Positions 42,306-51,660 are shown, numbered from the stretch's first letter. The stretch is 64,000 bases of DNA from Gemmatimonadota bacterium (GCA_022564055.1 JADFMD010000002.1:1-64000); one strand, 5' to 3'. Notes: a model not told the origin generated them from the letters alone. Numbers and translations: made by a program.

Positions 42306-43111
42306 TCATGTTGGTTAAGGCCTTCCTTCGTGAAGGTCGGATTATTGTGGTCGAGCGCCGCACGGACGACTTCCAAGACCTCCTCGCCCATGTCGTCCGC
42401 CCCGAGCATCCACTCGAGGTAACCCGTCTCTTGAGCCGCGACCTCGGCAAGTGGACGCCCTTTGTGTTTTCCTCTCCGGAAAATCAACTCCGCGCCCTCC
42501 TTTTTGAACCACTGTTCGATTGCCGTGCGGATGGGGAGAACCTCGTCACAATAGGCGTGGAGCGCATCCATGTCTCGAGGAAGGTGAGGATAGCGCTCGA
42601 TCTGGGCGGCCAGGACCGCCGCTGTCGTGCGGATGTCGCCGAGAGCGGTGTGCGCCTCCTGATGCTCCCGGTCGAGGTAGAAGCGTGCGGCTGCGGAGAG
42701 ATCCCGCGGCTCCTCACGGTGAAAGATTCCTTGCATGTCGATCACCCTCCGACTCCGGTGGTCGAAGTCGAGGTCGGCTCGCTTGAACTCAGCGATCAAC
42801 ATCGGCAGGTCGAAGCGCCGGATATTGAAACCCCCGAGGTCACAGGGGTCGATCAACTCGAACAGCGATTTGGCGCGAGCAGTGAAGGGTTTTTCGTCCG
42901 TGAGGTCCTCGTCGGAAATCCCGTGGACCGCGGTCGCTTCGGGAGAAATGGGGATGCCCGGTTTGAAGCGCCTGACCCGTTCCATCACGTCGCCCTGCGG
43001 AGAAACTCTCAGGATCGCCATCTCGATGATGCGATCCTGCTCGGTGCTCAGTCCGGTGGTCTCCAGGTCGAAGAAAACGAGCGGCCGGTCGAGCTTGATG
43101 GGCAGGAGCAT
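42302..43111 (-). CDS. DnaQ-like 3'-5' exonuclease (DEDDh)
   Basis: 269 residues. The exonuclease motifs are F-F-D-L-E-T-T-G near 13-20 (ExoI, D and E), G-F-N-I-R-R-F-D near 94-101 (ExoII), and H-T-A-L-G-D near 153-158 (ExoIII, His and Asp). After the nuclease there is a second region with F-R-R-G-K-H-K-G near 220, found in several exonuclease-like proteins. It resembles polymerase III epsilon or PolC-type proofreading domains but has no polymerase. It may serve in repair. It is convergent-free, with the quinone oxidoreductase gene starting 44 bp away on the other strand. Confidence 0.85.
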   Translation of the reverse strand: MLLPIKLDRPLVFFDLETTGLSTEQDRIIEMAILRVSPQGDVMERVRRFKPGIPISPEATAVHGISDEDLTDEKPFTARAKSLFELIDPCDLGGFNIRRFDLPMLIAEFKRADLDFDHRSRRVIDMQGIFHREEPRDLSAAARFYLDREHQEAHTALGDIRTTAAVLAAQIERYPHLPRDMDALHAYCDEVLPIRTAIEQWFKKEGAELIFRRGKHKGRPLAEVAAQETGYLEWMLGADDMGEEVLEVVRAALDHNNPTFTKEGLNQHE

Positions 43112-43155
43112 CAGGACGGGTGCCGTACGGGTTGCATAGCCCTATCATAGCCTTC

Positions 43156-44154
43156 ATGAGCGAATCAAGCAGCATGCAGGCGGTGGTCATGGAGGGCCAA
43201 GGGGACGGTGGAACCCTCTCGCTGAAGGTGGTGCCCAAGCCGACCCCGGGCCCCGGTGAAATCCTGGCACGCGTCTGTACGTCCGGCGTCAACCGTGCGG
43301 ACCTGCTCCAGCGGCGCGGAAAGCACCCCGCACCCGAGGGGTGGCCGAAGGACATCCTCGGGCTGGAATTCTCGGGAGTCGTAGAGGCCTTGGGCGCCGA
43401 TACCGCGCGGTGGAAGGTAGGGGATCGGGTGATGGGGCTTCTCGGCGGAGGTGGATATGCCGAATACGTGACGACGCACGGGTCGAATGTGCTCCCGGTG
43501 CCGGACGGCATAACTGAACATGACGCGGGGGCGATCCCAGAGGTGTTCCTGACCGCCTTCGACGCCGCCGTTCTCCAGATGGAGCTCAGCGACGGAGAGG
43601 TCATGCTGATCCACGCCGTCGGAAGCGGGGTGGGGACCGCGGCACTTCAAATCGGAAGGGCGCTCGGTGCGGTGACGATCGGAACCTCTCGAACGCCCGA
43701 GAAACTGACGGCGGCTTCCGCGCTCGGTTTGGATGATGCCGTCTTGGCGGACGCCGACTGGCCCGAGAAGGTGCTGAGCGTGACCCGTGGGCGAGGGGTC
43801 GATTTGATCCTGGACCTCGTGGGTGGACCCTATATGGAGGGTAACCAGAGGGTAATCGCCCCGCGTGGCCGGCACATCGTCGTGGGTGTGCCCGGTGGGG
43901 CAGCCGCGCAAATCGACCTAGGGGCGATGATGCTGCGTCGGGTGACGCTCAGGGGTACGGTTCTGCGCGCGCGCCCGGTGCAAGAAAAGGCCATTTTGAC
44001 GAGGGCCTTCGAGGACCGCCTTCTTTCCTTCTTCTCGATCGGCGAGCTGAAGCCCGTGATCGACCGGGTGTTTCCGCCAGAGGACGCGGCTGTGGCTCAT
44101 GACGTCATGGCGTCCAATAAGAATTTTGGGAAGCTGCTCATTCGTTGGGAGTGA
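43156..44154 (+). CDS. NAD(P)H quinone oxidoreductase, PIG3/Qor-type MDR
   Basis: 332 residues from an ATG at 43156; an ATG at 43174 is possible. The zinc-free MDR layout is seen: C-T-S-G-V-N-R-A-D-L-L-Q-R-R-G near 36-50, G-L-E-F-S-G-V-V-E near 68, and a nucleotide-binding A-V-G-S-G-V-G-T-A-A near 153-162. The N-R-A-D and absence of the zinc Cys/His set point to the TP53I3 quinone reductase branch, which reduces quinones with NADPH. It converges on sucA, with 11 bp between. Confidence 0.87.
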   Translation: MSESSSMQAVVMEGQGDGGTLSLKVVPKPTPGPGEILARVCTSGVNRADLLQRRGKHPAPEGWPKDILGLEFSGVVEALGADTARWKVGDRVMGLLGGGGYAEYVTTHGSNVLPVPDGITEHDAGAIPEVFLTAFDAAVLQMELSDGEVMLIHAVGSGVGTAALQIGRALGAVTIGTSRTPEKLTAASALGLDDAVLADADWPEKVLSVTRGRGVDLILDLVGGPYMEGNQRVIAPRGRHIVVGVPGGAAAQIDLGAMMLRRVTLRGTVLRARPVQEKAILTRAFEDRLLSFFSIGELKPVIDRVFPPEDAAVAHDVMASNKNFGKLLIRWE

Positions 44155-44165
44155 GCTAGCTGGGC

Positions 44166-47045
44166 TCATGACTCCGGCGGGGCAGGTTCGCCAAAGGCCT
44201 CCAGAATGATCCGGGCCTGCTCAACGAGGTGGTCGATGTGCTTTCCCTCCGCCGTGCTTGCGCGCTCGGGGCGGGTCACGTAGTCGAGCTTCACTTCCCG
44301 GGGGACGAGGGTTCTCAGGCGAGGACCGACGAAGGCGAGCGCGCCCATGTTCCTGGGCTCCTCTTGAACCCACACGACCTCATTGACGTTGGGGTACCGG
44401 GCGACGAGTTGATGGGTCTCGCTCGCGGGGAACGGGTAGAGTTCCTCGAGGCGGGCGATGGCGACATTTCCAGCGTCCTCACGTAGTTCGCTCCCGGCCA
44501 GATCATAGAAGAGCTTGCCGGAGCAGAGAACCAAGCGGGTCACCGCCAAGCGGTCGAGGCCCTTGGGGTCCGCAGAGGCTGGGTCGTCGAGCACGGGGTG
44601 GAACTTGCCCCGGTCCAGATCCGATATGCGAGACTTGGCCTGGGGATGCCGCAGTAGGCTTTTCGGAGACATGATCACGAGCGGCCGCTGCGGTCGGAGG
44701 TAGGCCTGCCGCCGGAGTAGGTGGTAGTACTGCGCCGGTGTGCTCGGCGATACGACCCGCATGTTGTCTTCGGCGCACAGCTGGAGAAATCGCTCGAGGC
44801 GGGCACTCGAATGCTCTGGCCCCTGACCCTCGTAGCCGTGCGGCAGCAGCATCACAAGGCTCGCGAGCTGTCCCCACTTTTCCCAGCCCGAGGCGACGAA
44901 TTGGTCCACCGTTACCTGAGCGGCGTTGGCGAAGTCTCCGAACTGGGCCTCCCACAGGACCAAAGCTTTCCGCGACGCCACGCTGAAACCGTACTCGAAC
45001 CCCAGGACCGCCATCTCCGAGAGTGGTGAGTTGTGAACCTCGAAGCGGGCGCTCCCGAAATCGGCGAGGGGCCTGTGCTCCTGTCCGGTCTTCGCGTCGT
45101 GGAAAACCAGATGCCTGTGGCTGAAGGTGCCTCGTTGCGTGTCCTGGCCCGTGAGACGAATGGGGATCCCCTCGCGGAGTAGCGACCCGAAAGCCAGGGC
45201 CTCCGCATGGGCCCAATCCACGGATAGCTCGGGGCCGAAGTCTTCCTCGCGGTGGGCGAGTACGCGTTCGAGCTTAGGGTGGACGGTAAAGCCCGGGGGG
45301 GTCGCGAGCGCGGCCACATTTATTTCGGCGAGTATCTCCAGGGGCACGTCCGGCGGTACGGCTCCGTCGGTCTCCAGAACCAGGCCGTCCCCTAGCTCCG
45401 TGTGGGACTCGCCTTGGCTTTGGACCTGTTCGCGTGCGTCGCGGAGGTATACGGCGACGCGTTCCTGCATCGCCTCCACATCCTGAGCCGTCAGGACACC
45501 TTGTCCCACGAGCAGGTCCCCGTAAACGGTCCTGACCGGCGGGTGCTTTTCTATGGCCTCGGTCATCAGCGGTTGGGTGTAGGCTGGCTCGTCGCCCTCG
45601 TTGTGCCCGTACCTTCGGTATCCGACGAGATCGATGATGACGTCGTCGTGATATTCCGCTCGGTACGCCATGGCGAGTCGCACGGCCGCGAGACACGCTT
45701 CCGGGTGGTCGGCGTTGACATGCATGATCGGAAAGCTGAACCCTTTGGCGAGGTCGCTCGCGTACCGTGTCGACCGACCGTGGACGGGCAGCGTCGTGAA
45801 TCCAAGCTGATTGTCGACGATGATGTGGATCGTCCCGCCCGTCGTGTACCCCTCCAGCCTGCCGAGATTGAGGGTCTCGGCAACGACGCCCTCGCCCGCG
45901 AAAGCGGCATCTCCGTGGATGAGGATCGCGATCACCGACGCTGTATCCTGCTTCGCGTCCTGGTCGAATCCGGTGTTCTGGAGCGCCCTGGTCATGCCCT
46001 CGACGACCGGATTCACGAACTCGAGGTGACTGGGATTGGGAGCGAGCGTTATGTGAATCGTGGAGCCGTCGTGCAGACTCCGCTCTCCCTGGGCGCCTTG
46101 GTGGTACTTGACGTCCCCGGTTCCCTCCACGCTAAAGGCCCCCTTGGCCTGGATCCCCTCGAATTCTCGGATAATCTCCTCGTATCCTAACCCTACGATG
46201 TGGGCCAAAACGTTCAGGCGGCCGCGGTGGGACATTCCCAAGACAACCCGCTTTCCGCCGCCCCGAGCCGCCTCATCGAGTGCCAGATCCAACATGGGGA
46301 CCATGATGTCCGTCCCTTCGATGGAAAAGCGCTTCTGACCGAGGTAGGCACGGTGGAGAAACTGCTCCAGGCTCTCGACCTCGGTAAGCCGTTGGAGGAG
46401 GAGCACCCGGTCTCCGGGCTCTAGCGGGCCCGTGTGTACGCCGGACTCCACCTGATCCCGGAGCCACCGCACGACGCCGGGGTCCTCGAGGTGTTCGAAC
46501 TCGTATCCGATGGCTCCGCAGTAGGCCTCCTGGAATCGCTCGAGCACGTCCGCCACGGACTCGTCGCGCGGGCTCTCTAAGACCAGCGAGGCAGGGACCT
46601 CCCGGAGCTCTTCCAGACTCGTGCCGAAGAAGGACGGGTCGAGTTGTGGGTGCCCGGGAGGCTCGGAGCCCAAAGGATCGATGGTCGCGAGCTGGTGCCC
46701 GTGGTTTCGGTAGGCCTGAAGGAAGGACGTTGCCCGGGCGACGACACCGAGAAGACGACGCATCTTGTCCGCCTCTTCTCGTGCAGCGATCAGTTCGGCG
46801 GCGATGGTGGGCGAGCCTACGTCGGCCTGGAATCCGCGGTCTTCGCCACCATTCTGGGCCAGGCCCTCACCACCATTCTCCGCCAGGCCTTCGGGGACGA
46901 TCAAGCCGGCCTCGACCGCGGCTTGTGGACCCAAGGCGAAGAACTTCCGCCACTGTTCCGGTACACCCTCCGGGTTACGCGCAAACTCCTCATAGAGGGC
47001 CTGCGCGTAGCCGGCGTTCTGGCTGTCGAACGGCTTTTCGTCCAT
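44166..47045 (-). CDS. sucA: 2-oxoglutarate dehydrogenase E1 component
   Basis: 959 residues. The N-terminal tail has the E2-binding helix (A-L-Y-E-E-F-A-R-N-P). The thiamine diphosphate site includes G-M-S-H-R-G-R-L-N-V near 268 and G-D-A-A-F-A-G-E-G-V near 376, then R-Y-G-H-N-E-G-D-E-P near 475. The C-terminal transketolase half includes V-V-W-V-Q-E-E-P-R-N-M-G. It performs the decarboxylation step of the TCA cycle. E2 and E3 genes are not adjacent. An Asn/Gly-rich duplication of 8 residues lies near residue 55. The gene is divergent from a FecA-like receptor. Confidence 0.93.
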   Translation of the reverse strand: MDEKPFDSQNAGYAQALYEEFARNPEGVPEQWRKFFALGPQAAVEAGLIVPEGLAENGGEGLAQNGGEDRGFQADVGSPTIAAELIAAREEADKMRRLLGVVARATSFLQAYRNHGHQLATIDPLGSEPPGHPQLDPSFFGTSLEELREVPASLVLESPRDESVADVLERFQEAYCGAIGYEFEHLEDPGVVRWLRDQVESGVHTGPLEPGDRVLLLQRLTEVESLEQFLHRAYLGQKRFSIEGTDIMVPMLDLALDEAARGGGKRVVLGMSHRGRLNVLAHIVGLGYEEIIREFEGIQAKGAFSVEGTGDVKYHQGAQGERSLHDGSTIHITLAPNPSHLEFVNPVVEGMTRALQNTGFDQDAKQDTASVIAILIHGDAAFAGEGVVAETLNLGRLEGYTTGGTIHIIVDNQLGFTTLPVHGRSTRYASDLAKGFSFPIMHVNADHPEACLAAVRLAMAYRAEYHDDVIIDLVGYRRYGHNEGDEPAYTQPLMTEAIEKHPPVRTVYGDLLVGQGVLTAQDVEAMQERVAVYLRDAREQVQSQGESHTELGDGLVLETDGAVPPDVPLEILAEINVAALATPPGFTVHPKLERVLAHREEDFGPELSVDWAHAEALAFGSLLREGIPIRLTGQDTQRGTFSHRHLVFHDAKTGQEHRPLADFGSARFEVHNSPLSEMAVLGFEYGFSVASRKALVLWEAQFGDFANAAQVTVDQFVASGWEKWGQLASLVMLLPHGYEGQGPEHSSARLERFLQLCAEDNMRVVSPSTPAQYYHLLRRQAYLRPQRPLVIMSPKSLLRHPQAKSRISDLDRGKFHPVLDDPASADPKGLDRLAVTRLVLCSGKLFYDLAGSELREDAGNVAIARLEELYPFPASETHQLVARYPNVNEVVWVQEEPRNMGALAFVGPRLRTLVPREVKLDYVTRPERASTAEGKHIDHLVEQARIILEAFGEPAPPES
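46842..46889 (-). repeat. Two 24-bp tandem repeats in the sucA N-terminal linker
   Basis: Copies 46842-46865 and 46866-46889 differ at a few bases and code two G-L-A-[EQ]-N-G-G-E units. They lie in the flexible linker between the E2-binding helix and the catalytic core, where length change should be tolerated. Confidence 0.75.
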
Positions 47046-47200
47046 CGGTCTCGTCGCTTGCGTAGAGCTTTTCGAGCGCGGCCCCTCCCACCGCCGTCGG
47101 CGCCGGTTCTAAGCTAGTCACATTTTTTTCTCTGGGGAGCCCTTTTCCGCCCCTGGTATCGCTTGCCCCGGTTCCCCTTACGAGGTACCATTGGTGCGGT

Positions 47201-47215
47201 TGAGACTCGTTCTCA
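47201..47215. promoter_or_regulatory. Fur-like palindrome upstream of the FecA-like receptor
   Basis: TGAGACTCGTTCTCA has outer 5-base arms that are perfectly inverted (TGAGA/TCTCA), with seven of its bases on each side of a central C. It is close to the TGAGAATNATTCTCA form of Fur boxes. It lies 104 bp before the receptor ATG and 156 bp before sucA, in their shared spacer. Iron-dependent repression of the receptor is the simplest reading. Confidence 0.5.
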
Positions 47216-47318
47216 TCTTCTGGAGGGGAGAGCGAGGCCCACCTCGAGAAGAAAAACGCACGGAAAACCGGCGCTCCTTACCGTGGGGTGCCTTGAAGGG
47301 ATAGATGGTCGTGGTCCG

Positions 47319-49775
47319 ATGCATTTAGACAAGATCCTGCCGCTCGCCGCGTTCACCGCGACGCTGCTCCTGGTTTCTCCCCTGGCTGCCCAGAATGGAC
47401 CCGCATCCGTCGAGGGTGTGGTCAGCGCATACGATGACGGCTCTGCCATTTCCGGTGCTACGGTCGAGGTCGTTGGTGCCTCCGTCGGCGTGCTTACGGA
47501 CAAGGCGGGACGGTACATGCTGGGCGGGATTTCCCCCGGAACGATCTCGTTGCGGTTCATACGAATAGGATTCACGACGCTCACGAAGACCATCACGCTT
47601 GGTGCCGATGAAGCCGTGGTCGTGGATGCCGAGTTGGGAACTGCGCCGCTCCGGATGGACCCGATCAGGGTGCTTCTCAAGCGCACGCGCATGGTCGGCG
47701 ACCCGCTTGGCACGGATGCGGTTCCGGGTGCCGTCCATGTGCTGGTGAGGGAAGATCTCGACTCCCCGGCATTCGTATTCGACAACGTTCACGATTTTCT
47801 CCGGCAGGTGCCCGGCGTGAACATCCAGGAGGAGGACGGATTCGGATTACGCCCGAACATCGGATTGAGAGGGACGGGCGCCGAGCGCAGTGCGAAGATC
47901 ACCCTGATGGAAGACGGCGTGCTGATCGCGCCCGCACCCTATGCGGCTCCGTCGGCCTACTACTTCCCGGTCGCGGGACGGATGGAGGCGCTGGAAGTTC
48001 GGAAGGGGTCGAGTCAGATACGGTATGGCCCACGCACCATCGGTGGGGCTCTCAATCTGGTGTCTGCTAGCATCCCGGACCGTTTGACCTGGTTCGTGGA
48101 GGGCTCGGGAGGGGAGTATGGCAGTCTCCAGGGCCATGCTCGGGCAGGGGCCTCTGGGGCACGATTCGGTTGGTTGCTGGAGGCGTATTCCCTAGGAACC
48201 GATGGCTTCAAGGAGCTGCCGAATGGGACGGGCACAGGTTTCGATGTGGACGATTACATGGCCAAGGTGCGCGTCAACTCCGATCTCCTTGGGGAGTCCT
48301 ATCAAGAGCTGGAGCTGAAGCTGGGCTACACTACAGAGGCGTCCGATGAGACCTACCTGGGGCTGACCGATGAGGACTTCGGCCGTAACCCCTTGGCTCG
48401 CTATCCGGCCTCGGGATCGGATCTCATGGAGGCCGATCACTCACAAATCCAGCTCCGGTACTTCTGGGCCGGAGGCAACGCGGACGTCACGACGACCGCC
48501 TACCGGAATGACTTCTCCCGCAATTGGTACAAGCTCCAAAGCGTTTTGGGCACGAGCATCAGTGGCGTGCTCGGAAAGCCGGACGACCACGCAGTGGCCC
48601 TCGGCATCTTAAAGGGGGGAAGCAGCGCCCCCGACGCGTTGAGACTTCGCGCGAACAACCGCGAGTACTTCGCCCAAGGCGTGCAGTCGTCTCTGGGCCT
48701 CTCGTTGGGAAGGCACGAGGTGGAACTGGGTGCACGGTTTCACCAAGATGAGGAGGACCGTTTTCAGTGGGAGGACGGTTTTCAGATGCTCGATGGCTCG
48801 TTGCGTCTCACGAGTTCGGGAGAACCCGGGACGCAGTCCAATCGGGTCAGCTCCGCGACGGCGGTAGCCGTTTTTCTGCAAGACGAAATTTCGCTAGGGC
48901 CGTGGATAATCACGCCGGGCGTCAGGTTCGAGCACATTGATTTCAAGCGCCTGGACTACGCTGGGGACGACCCGACCCGCACGTCGCCCACGCGTACCCG
49001 AGTGAACCAGATTCGCGCCTGGATCCCTGGGGTGGGGTTCTCTTTTCGGAGGCGTGCCCTGAGCCTTTTCGGTGGAGTGCACCGTGGCTTCGGCCCGCCG
49101 GGTCCCGGCGCGGATAAGGCCACCCGCTCCGAGAGTAGCGTGAACTATGAAGTGGGGGTGCGGTGGCGGCGCTCCGGGCTAGCGGCGGAGGCCACTGGAT
49201 TCCTGACTTCGTACGACAACATTCTGGGTCAGGCAACCCTGGCCACCGGAGGGGATGGGAGTGGACAAGCGTTCAACGGGGGCAACGCACGGGTCGCTGG
49301 TGTCGAGGCGTCCCTGGACTACGACCTTGCGTGGGCGGTCCGCGGGGTAACGCGGGTGCCGTTACGGCTGGCCTATACGTTTACTCGCGCGTCGTTTCGG
49401 TCCGGGTTCGTTTCAGAGTACGATCCGTGGGGCACGGTCGAGGCCGGCGATCGGTTGCCCTATTTACCCGAGCACCAACTGAGCGGGAGCATCGCCTATG
49501 ACCAAACGGCTTGGAGCCTCTCGATCTCCATGAACGCTTCCGGAGCGATGCGGACACAGGCGGGCTTTGGTCCCATTCCCGCGGGGCAGGGGACGGACTC
49601 CTTCGTAGTCTTCAACGCCTCCGGCAAGGTCCAACTGAACGAGCGTGGAACCCTCTTTGCCGGACTGCAGAACCTTACGAACCGGATTCACAGCGTGGCT
49701 CGACGCCCGGCAGGCCTACGCCCGGGGCTGCCCCGCACGCTCGTGGTCGGTTTCCGTATCGAGGGTGGGCGATAA
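47319..49775 (+). CDS. TonB-dependent receptor, FecA-like, with CarboxypepD-reg domain
   Basis: 818 residues from an ATG at 47319. A signal peptide ends near L-A-A-Q-N (residue 25). A CarboxypepD-regulatory-like domain (V-E-G-V-V-S-A to about 110) comes next. The plug follows, with F-L-R-Q-V-P-G-V, R-P-N-I-G-L-R-G-T-G and M-E-D-G-V-L-I-A-P-A-P-Y-A-A near 185-220, a pattern typical of the ferric-dicitrate FecA group. The beta barrel closes the protein. A Fur-like site upstream supports iron uptake. No FecR/FecI pair is nearby. An in-frame extension to 47163 is rejected as it precedes the signal peptide. Confidence 0.87.
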   Translation: MHLDKILPLAAFTATLLLVSPLAAQNGPASVEGVVSAYDDGSAISGATVEVVGASVGVLTDKAGRYMLGGISPGTISLRFIRIGFTTLTKTITLGADEAVVVDAELGTAPLRMDPIRVLLKRTRMVGDPLGTDAVPGAVHVLVREDLDSPAFVFDNVHDFLRQVPGVNIQEEDGFGLRPNIGLRGTGAERSAKITLMEDGVLIAPAPYAAPSAYYFPVAGRMEALEVRKGSSQIRYGPRTIGGALNLVSASIPDRLTWFVEGSGGEYGSLQGHARAGASGARFGWLLEAYSLGTDGFKELPNGTGTGFDVDDYMAKVRVNSDLLGESYQELELKLGYTTEASDETYLGLTDEDFGRNPLARYPASGSDLMEADHSQIQLRYFWAGGNADVTTTAYRNDFSRNWYKLQSVLGTSISGVLGKPDDHAVALGILKGGSSAPDALRLRANNREYFAQGVQSSLGLSLGRHEVELGARFHQDEEDRFQWEDGFQMLDGSLRLTSSGEPGTQSNRVSSATAVAVFLQDEISLGPWIITPGVRFEHIDFKRLDYAGDDPTRTSPTRTRVNQIRAWIPGVGFSFRRRALSLFGGVHRGFGPPGPGADKATRSESSVNYEVGVRWRRSGLAAEATGFLTSYDNILGQATLATGGDGSGQAFNGGNARVAGVEASLDYDLAWAVRGVTRVPLRLAYTFTRASFRSGFVSEYDPWGTVEAGDRLPYLPEHQLSGSIAYDQTAWSLSISMNASGAMRTQAGFGPIPAGQGTDSFVVFNASGKVQLNERGTLFAGLQNLTNRIHSVARRPAGLRPGLPRTLVVGFRIEGGR

Positions 49776-49893
49776 CGGGCTGCCAGCGTTCCAACGTCCC
49801 GTTACAATTCAACGCATGGTCGCCGGGGGCCGAGTTTCCCTCGCCGCCCGTTCGATCCACCGCACCCGTTCGACCCACCCGGGCCTGGATCGC

Positions 49894-50640
49894 ATGACCG
49901 AAAAGATCGCAGACGAAGGCGTTCCGCTATACGAGGTCACCGACTGGGCCGATCGGTTTCCGTGGGTGTTTGCCGGAATCACGCACGCCGGATCCAGCCC
50001 CGATCCGTTCGATCTCCGACTGTTCGGTGATCCGCCGTCCCCGCAGGCACCGGAGCGGTGGAAGAGCCTGCTCCGCGCTTCCGCGTTCGAGACCATCGTG
50101 TACGCCCGTCAGATCCACGAAACGCGGATCGTCGTCCATGACGACGTCGGGAAGGGCGTCCGGGAAGCGCAGGGAGCGGCGGACGGCCATACCACTGCCG
50201 ACTCCGGTGTGCTCCTGGCGGTAACCGTCGCCGACTGCGTACCCATTTATCTTCTGGATGCCGACGCGCGTGCGGTGGCGCTTCTGCACGGGGGATGGAG
50301 GGGGATCGCCGCGGGTCTCCTTCTCCGTGCCACCACCCTTCTCGGTGTGAGGTGGGGGACCGATCCGGGACGCCTTCTCGTGCACATGGGTCCGGCCATC
50401 TGTGGAGAGTGTTACGAAGTGGGCCCGGAGGTGTTCGAGGCGCTCGGGATGGAGGGACCGCCGCGTGCGGCCCCGGTGGATCTACGGGGGGCATTGGCGG
50501 AGCGAGCGAGGGCCGCTGGGGTGCCGCAAGAGAGCATTACCGTCTCCGGCCTCTGCACGCTGTGTGGGGATGGTAACCTGTTTTCTCATCGCGGTGGACG
50601 GTCGGAGCGGCAGGTGGCGGTGCTGGGTATTCGACCGTGA
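49894..50640 (+). CDS. pgeF: Purine nucleoside phosphorylase/laccase-domain protein (PgeF/YfiH)
   Basis: 248 residues from an ATG at 49894; an ATG at 49816 is an alternative. The zinc/active-site pattern of the family is complete: a His in the early R-Q-I-H step near 75, A-D-C near 112, L-H-G-G-W-R-G near 130-136, and I-C-G-E-C-Y-E-V-G near 169. Members edit peptidoglycan errors (removing L-Ser-containing precursors) or cleave purine nucleosides. Its TGA overlaps the next GTG by 4 bp. Confidence 0.87.
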   Translation: MTEKIADEGVPLYEVTDWADRFPWVFAGITHAGSSPDPFDLRLFGDPPSPQAPERWKSLLRASAFETIVYARQIHETRIVVHDDVGKGVREAQGAADGHTTADSGVLLAVTVADCVPIYLLDADARAVALLHGGWRGIAAGLLLRATTLLGVRWGTDPGRLLVHMGPAICGECYEVGPEVFEALGMEGPPRAAPVDLRGALAERARAAGVPQESITVSGLCTLCGDGNLFSHRGGRSERQVAVLGIRP

Positions 50641-50843
50641 GCACGGAGGAAACGGGCGGGGGCGGCCGTGGGGCGGGGCTTTGCGAGACGTGTACATTCG
50701 TGCGGCGGATCGAAAACCGGCGAGGATCGGTCTTCTACCGGTGTGCCCGTTCGGCGGAGGATCCCCGTTTCCCTAAGTATCCACCTCTCCCGGTCCTGAC
50801 GTGTCCCGGGTTCGTGGCGCAGGAGCCTCCCCCTCACCCCTGA
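50637..50843 (+). CDS. Small four-cysteine protein (zinc-ribbon-like)
   Basis: 68 residues starting with a GTG that overlaps the pgeF stop (GTGA). The Cys pattern is C-x2-C, then C about 19 residues later, and C near residue 56 in V-L-T-C-P-G-F. This may bind zinc. A conserved-looking D-P-R-F-P-K-Y-P-P-L-P-V-L stretch sits ahead of the last Cys. Similar short proteins occur in many bacteria without a known job. The 3' end overlaps the convergent hydrolase gene by 71 bp. Confidence 0.68.
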   Translation: MSTEETGGGGRGAGLCETCTFVRRIENRRGSVFYRCARSAEDPRFPKYPPLPVLTCPGFVAQEPPPHP

Positions 50844-51660
50844 GAAACTTCAGGACGATCTCGAGCGATTCCTTCGGGAATTCCTCGGGAGGCACGTGCC
50901 CACAGTCTTCGATGATTTCGAGCTGCGCGCCTGGAAGGTCCGCCAGGAGTCGCTCAGCTACCTCGAGCGGGACGACCCAGTCGTGCCTTCCCCAAAGGAG
51001 TAGCGTAGGCAGTTTGATCTCGGGAATGCGCTTCGTTACCTCCGCGAGATCTGGAGGTATCAACTTCCCGGCGGTCTTGATCAGGGCGGTGCGGTGGGCG
51101 GGGCTGTTGAGGGGCTCCGCATAGGCCGTGACTTGCGCCTCCGTCACACCCTGCCGGTCGAAGACGATGGAGCGCAGGACCTTGCGAATCAGCCAGCGCT
51201 TCGGGCAAAACCGAAGCCCCCATTCGGCCAGGCGCCCTAGCGCGGCCAAGGCGATGAATGGAGGAAGTCGTTGTGGGTAGGCGGCGCTAGCCACGAGGAC
51301 CAGCCGCTCCAGGCGCCGCTCGTCCAGAAGTCGGAGCGCCACTAGGAGTGCGATGCCCCCACCCATGGAATGACCGACCAGGGTCAGATTACGGAGGTCT
51401 TTTTGCAGGATCAGGCGGTGCACGAGGTCGGCATGATCGTGCAGAGAGTAAAGGTCGTCCGGTGGTGCAGGCGCCGAACCGTGACCCTTCAGCTCCACCG
51501 ACCACACGCGATGATCCTTCGCCAGCCCCCCGACCCAACCCAGCCATGTGTAGGAGTTCGCCCCGAAGCCATGGAGCATCATGATTTGCCGGTCCCCGTC
51601 CCCATATTGCTCGACGTGAAGCGGTAAGGTGTATGGGCTGGACCCCGGCGTTGAAGTCAT
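50773..51660 (-). CDS. Alpha/beta-fold hydrolase
   Basis: 295 residues. The oxyanion strand reads M-L-H-G-F-G at 28-33 and the nucleophile is Ser98 in G-H-S-M-G-G. The acid is in W-G-R-H-D-W near 228 and the base His in D-C-G-H-V-P near 256. This is the epoxide-hydrolase/esterase-like branch with a helical cap of about 60 residues. There is no signal peptide. The C-terminal tail is Pro/Ala/Arg-rich and overlaps the small four-Cys gene on the other strand. The substrate is unknown. Confidence 0.82.
   Translation of the reverse strand: MTSTPGSSPYTLPLHVEQYGDGDRQIMMLHGFGANSYTWLGWVGGLAKDHRVWSVELKGHGSAPAPPDDLYSLHDHADLVHRLILQKDLRNLTLVGHSMGGGIALLVALRLLDERRLERLVLVASAAYPQRLPPFIALAALGRLAEWGLRFCPKRWLIRKVLRSIVFDRQGVTEAQVTAYAEPLNSPAHRTALIKTAGKLIPPDLAEVTKRIPEIKLPTLLLWGRHDWVVPLEVAERLLADLPGAQLEIIEDCGHVPPEEFPKESLEIVLKFLRGEGEAPAPRTRDTSGPGEVDT

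Noticed and set aside
47163-47318. Longer start for the FecA-like receptor
   Set aside because: It would place about 50 polar residues before the signal peptide and cover the Fur-like site.
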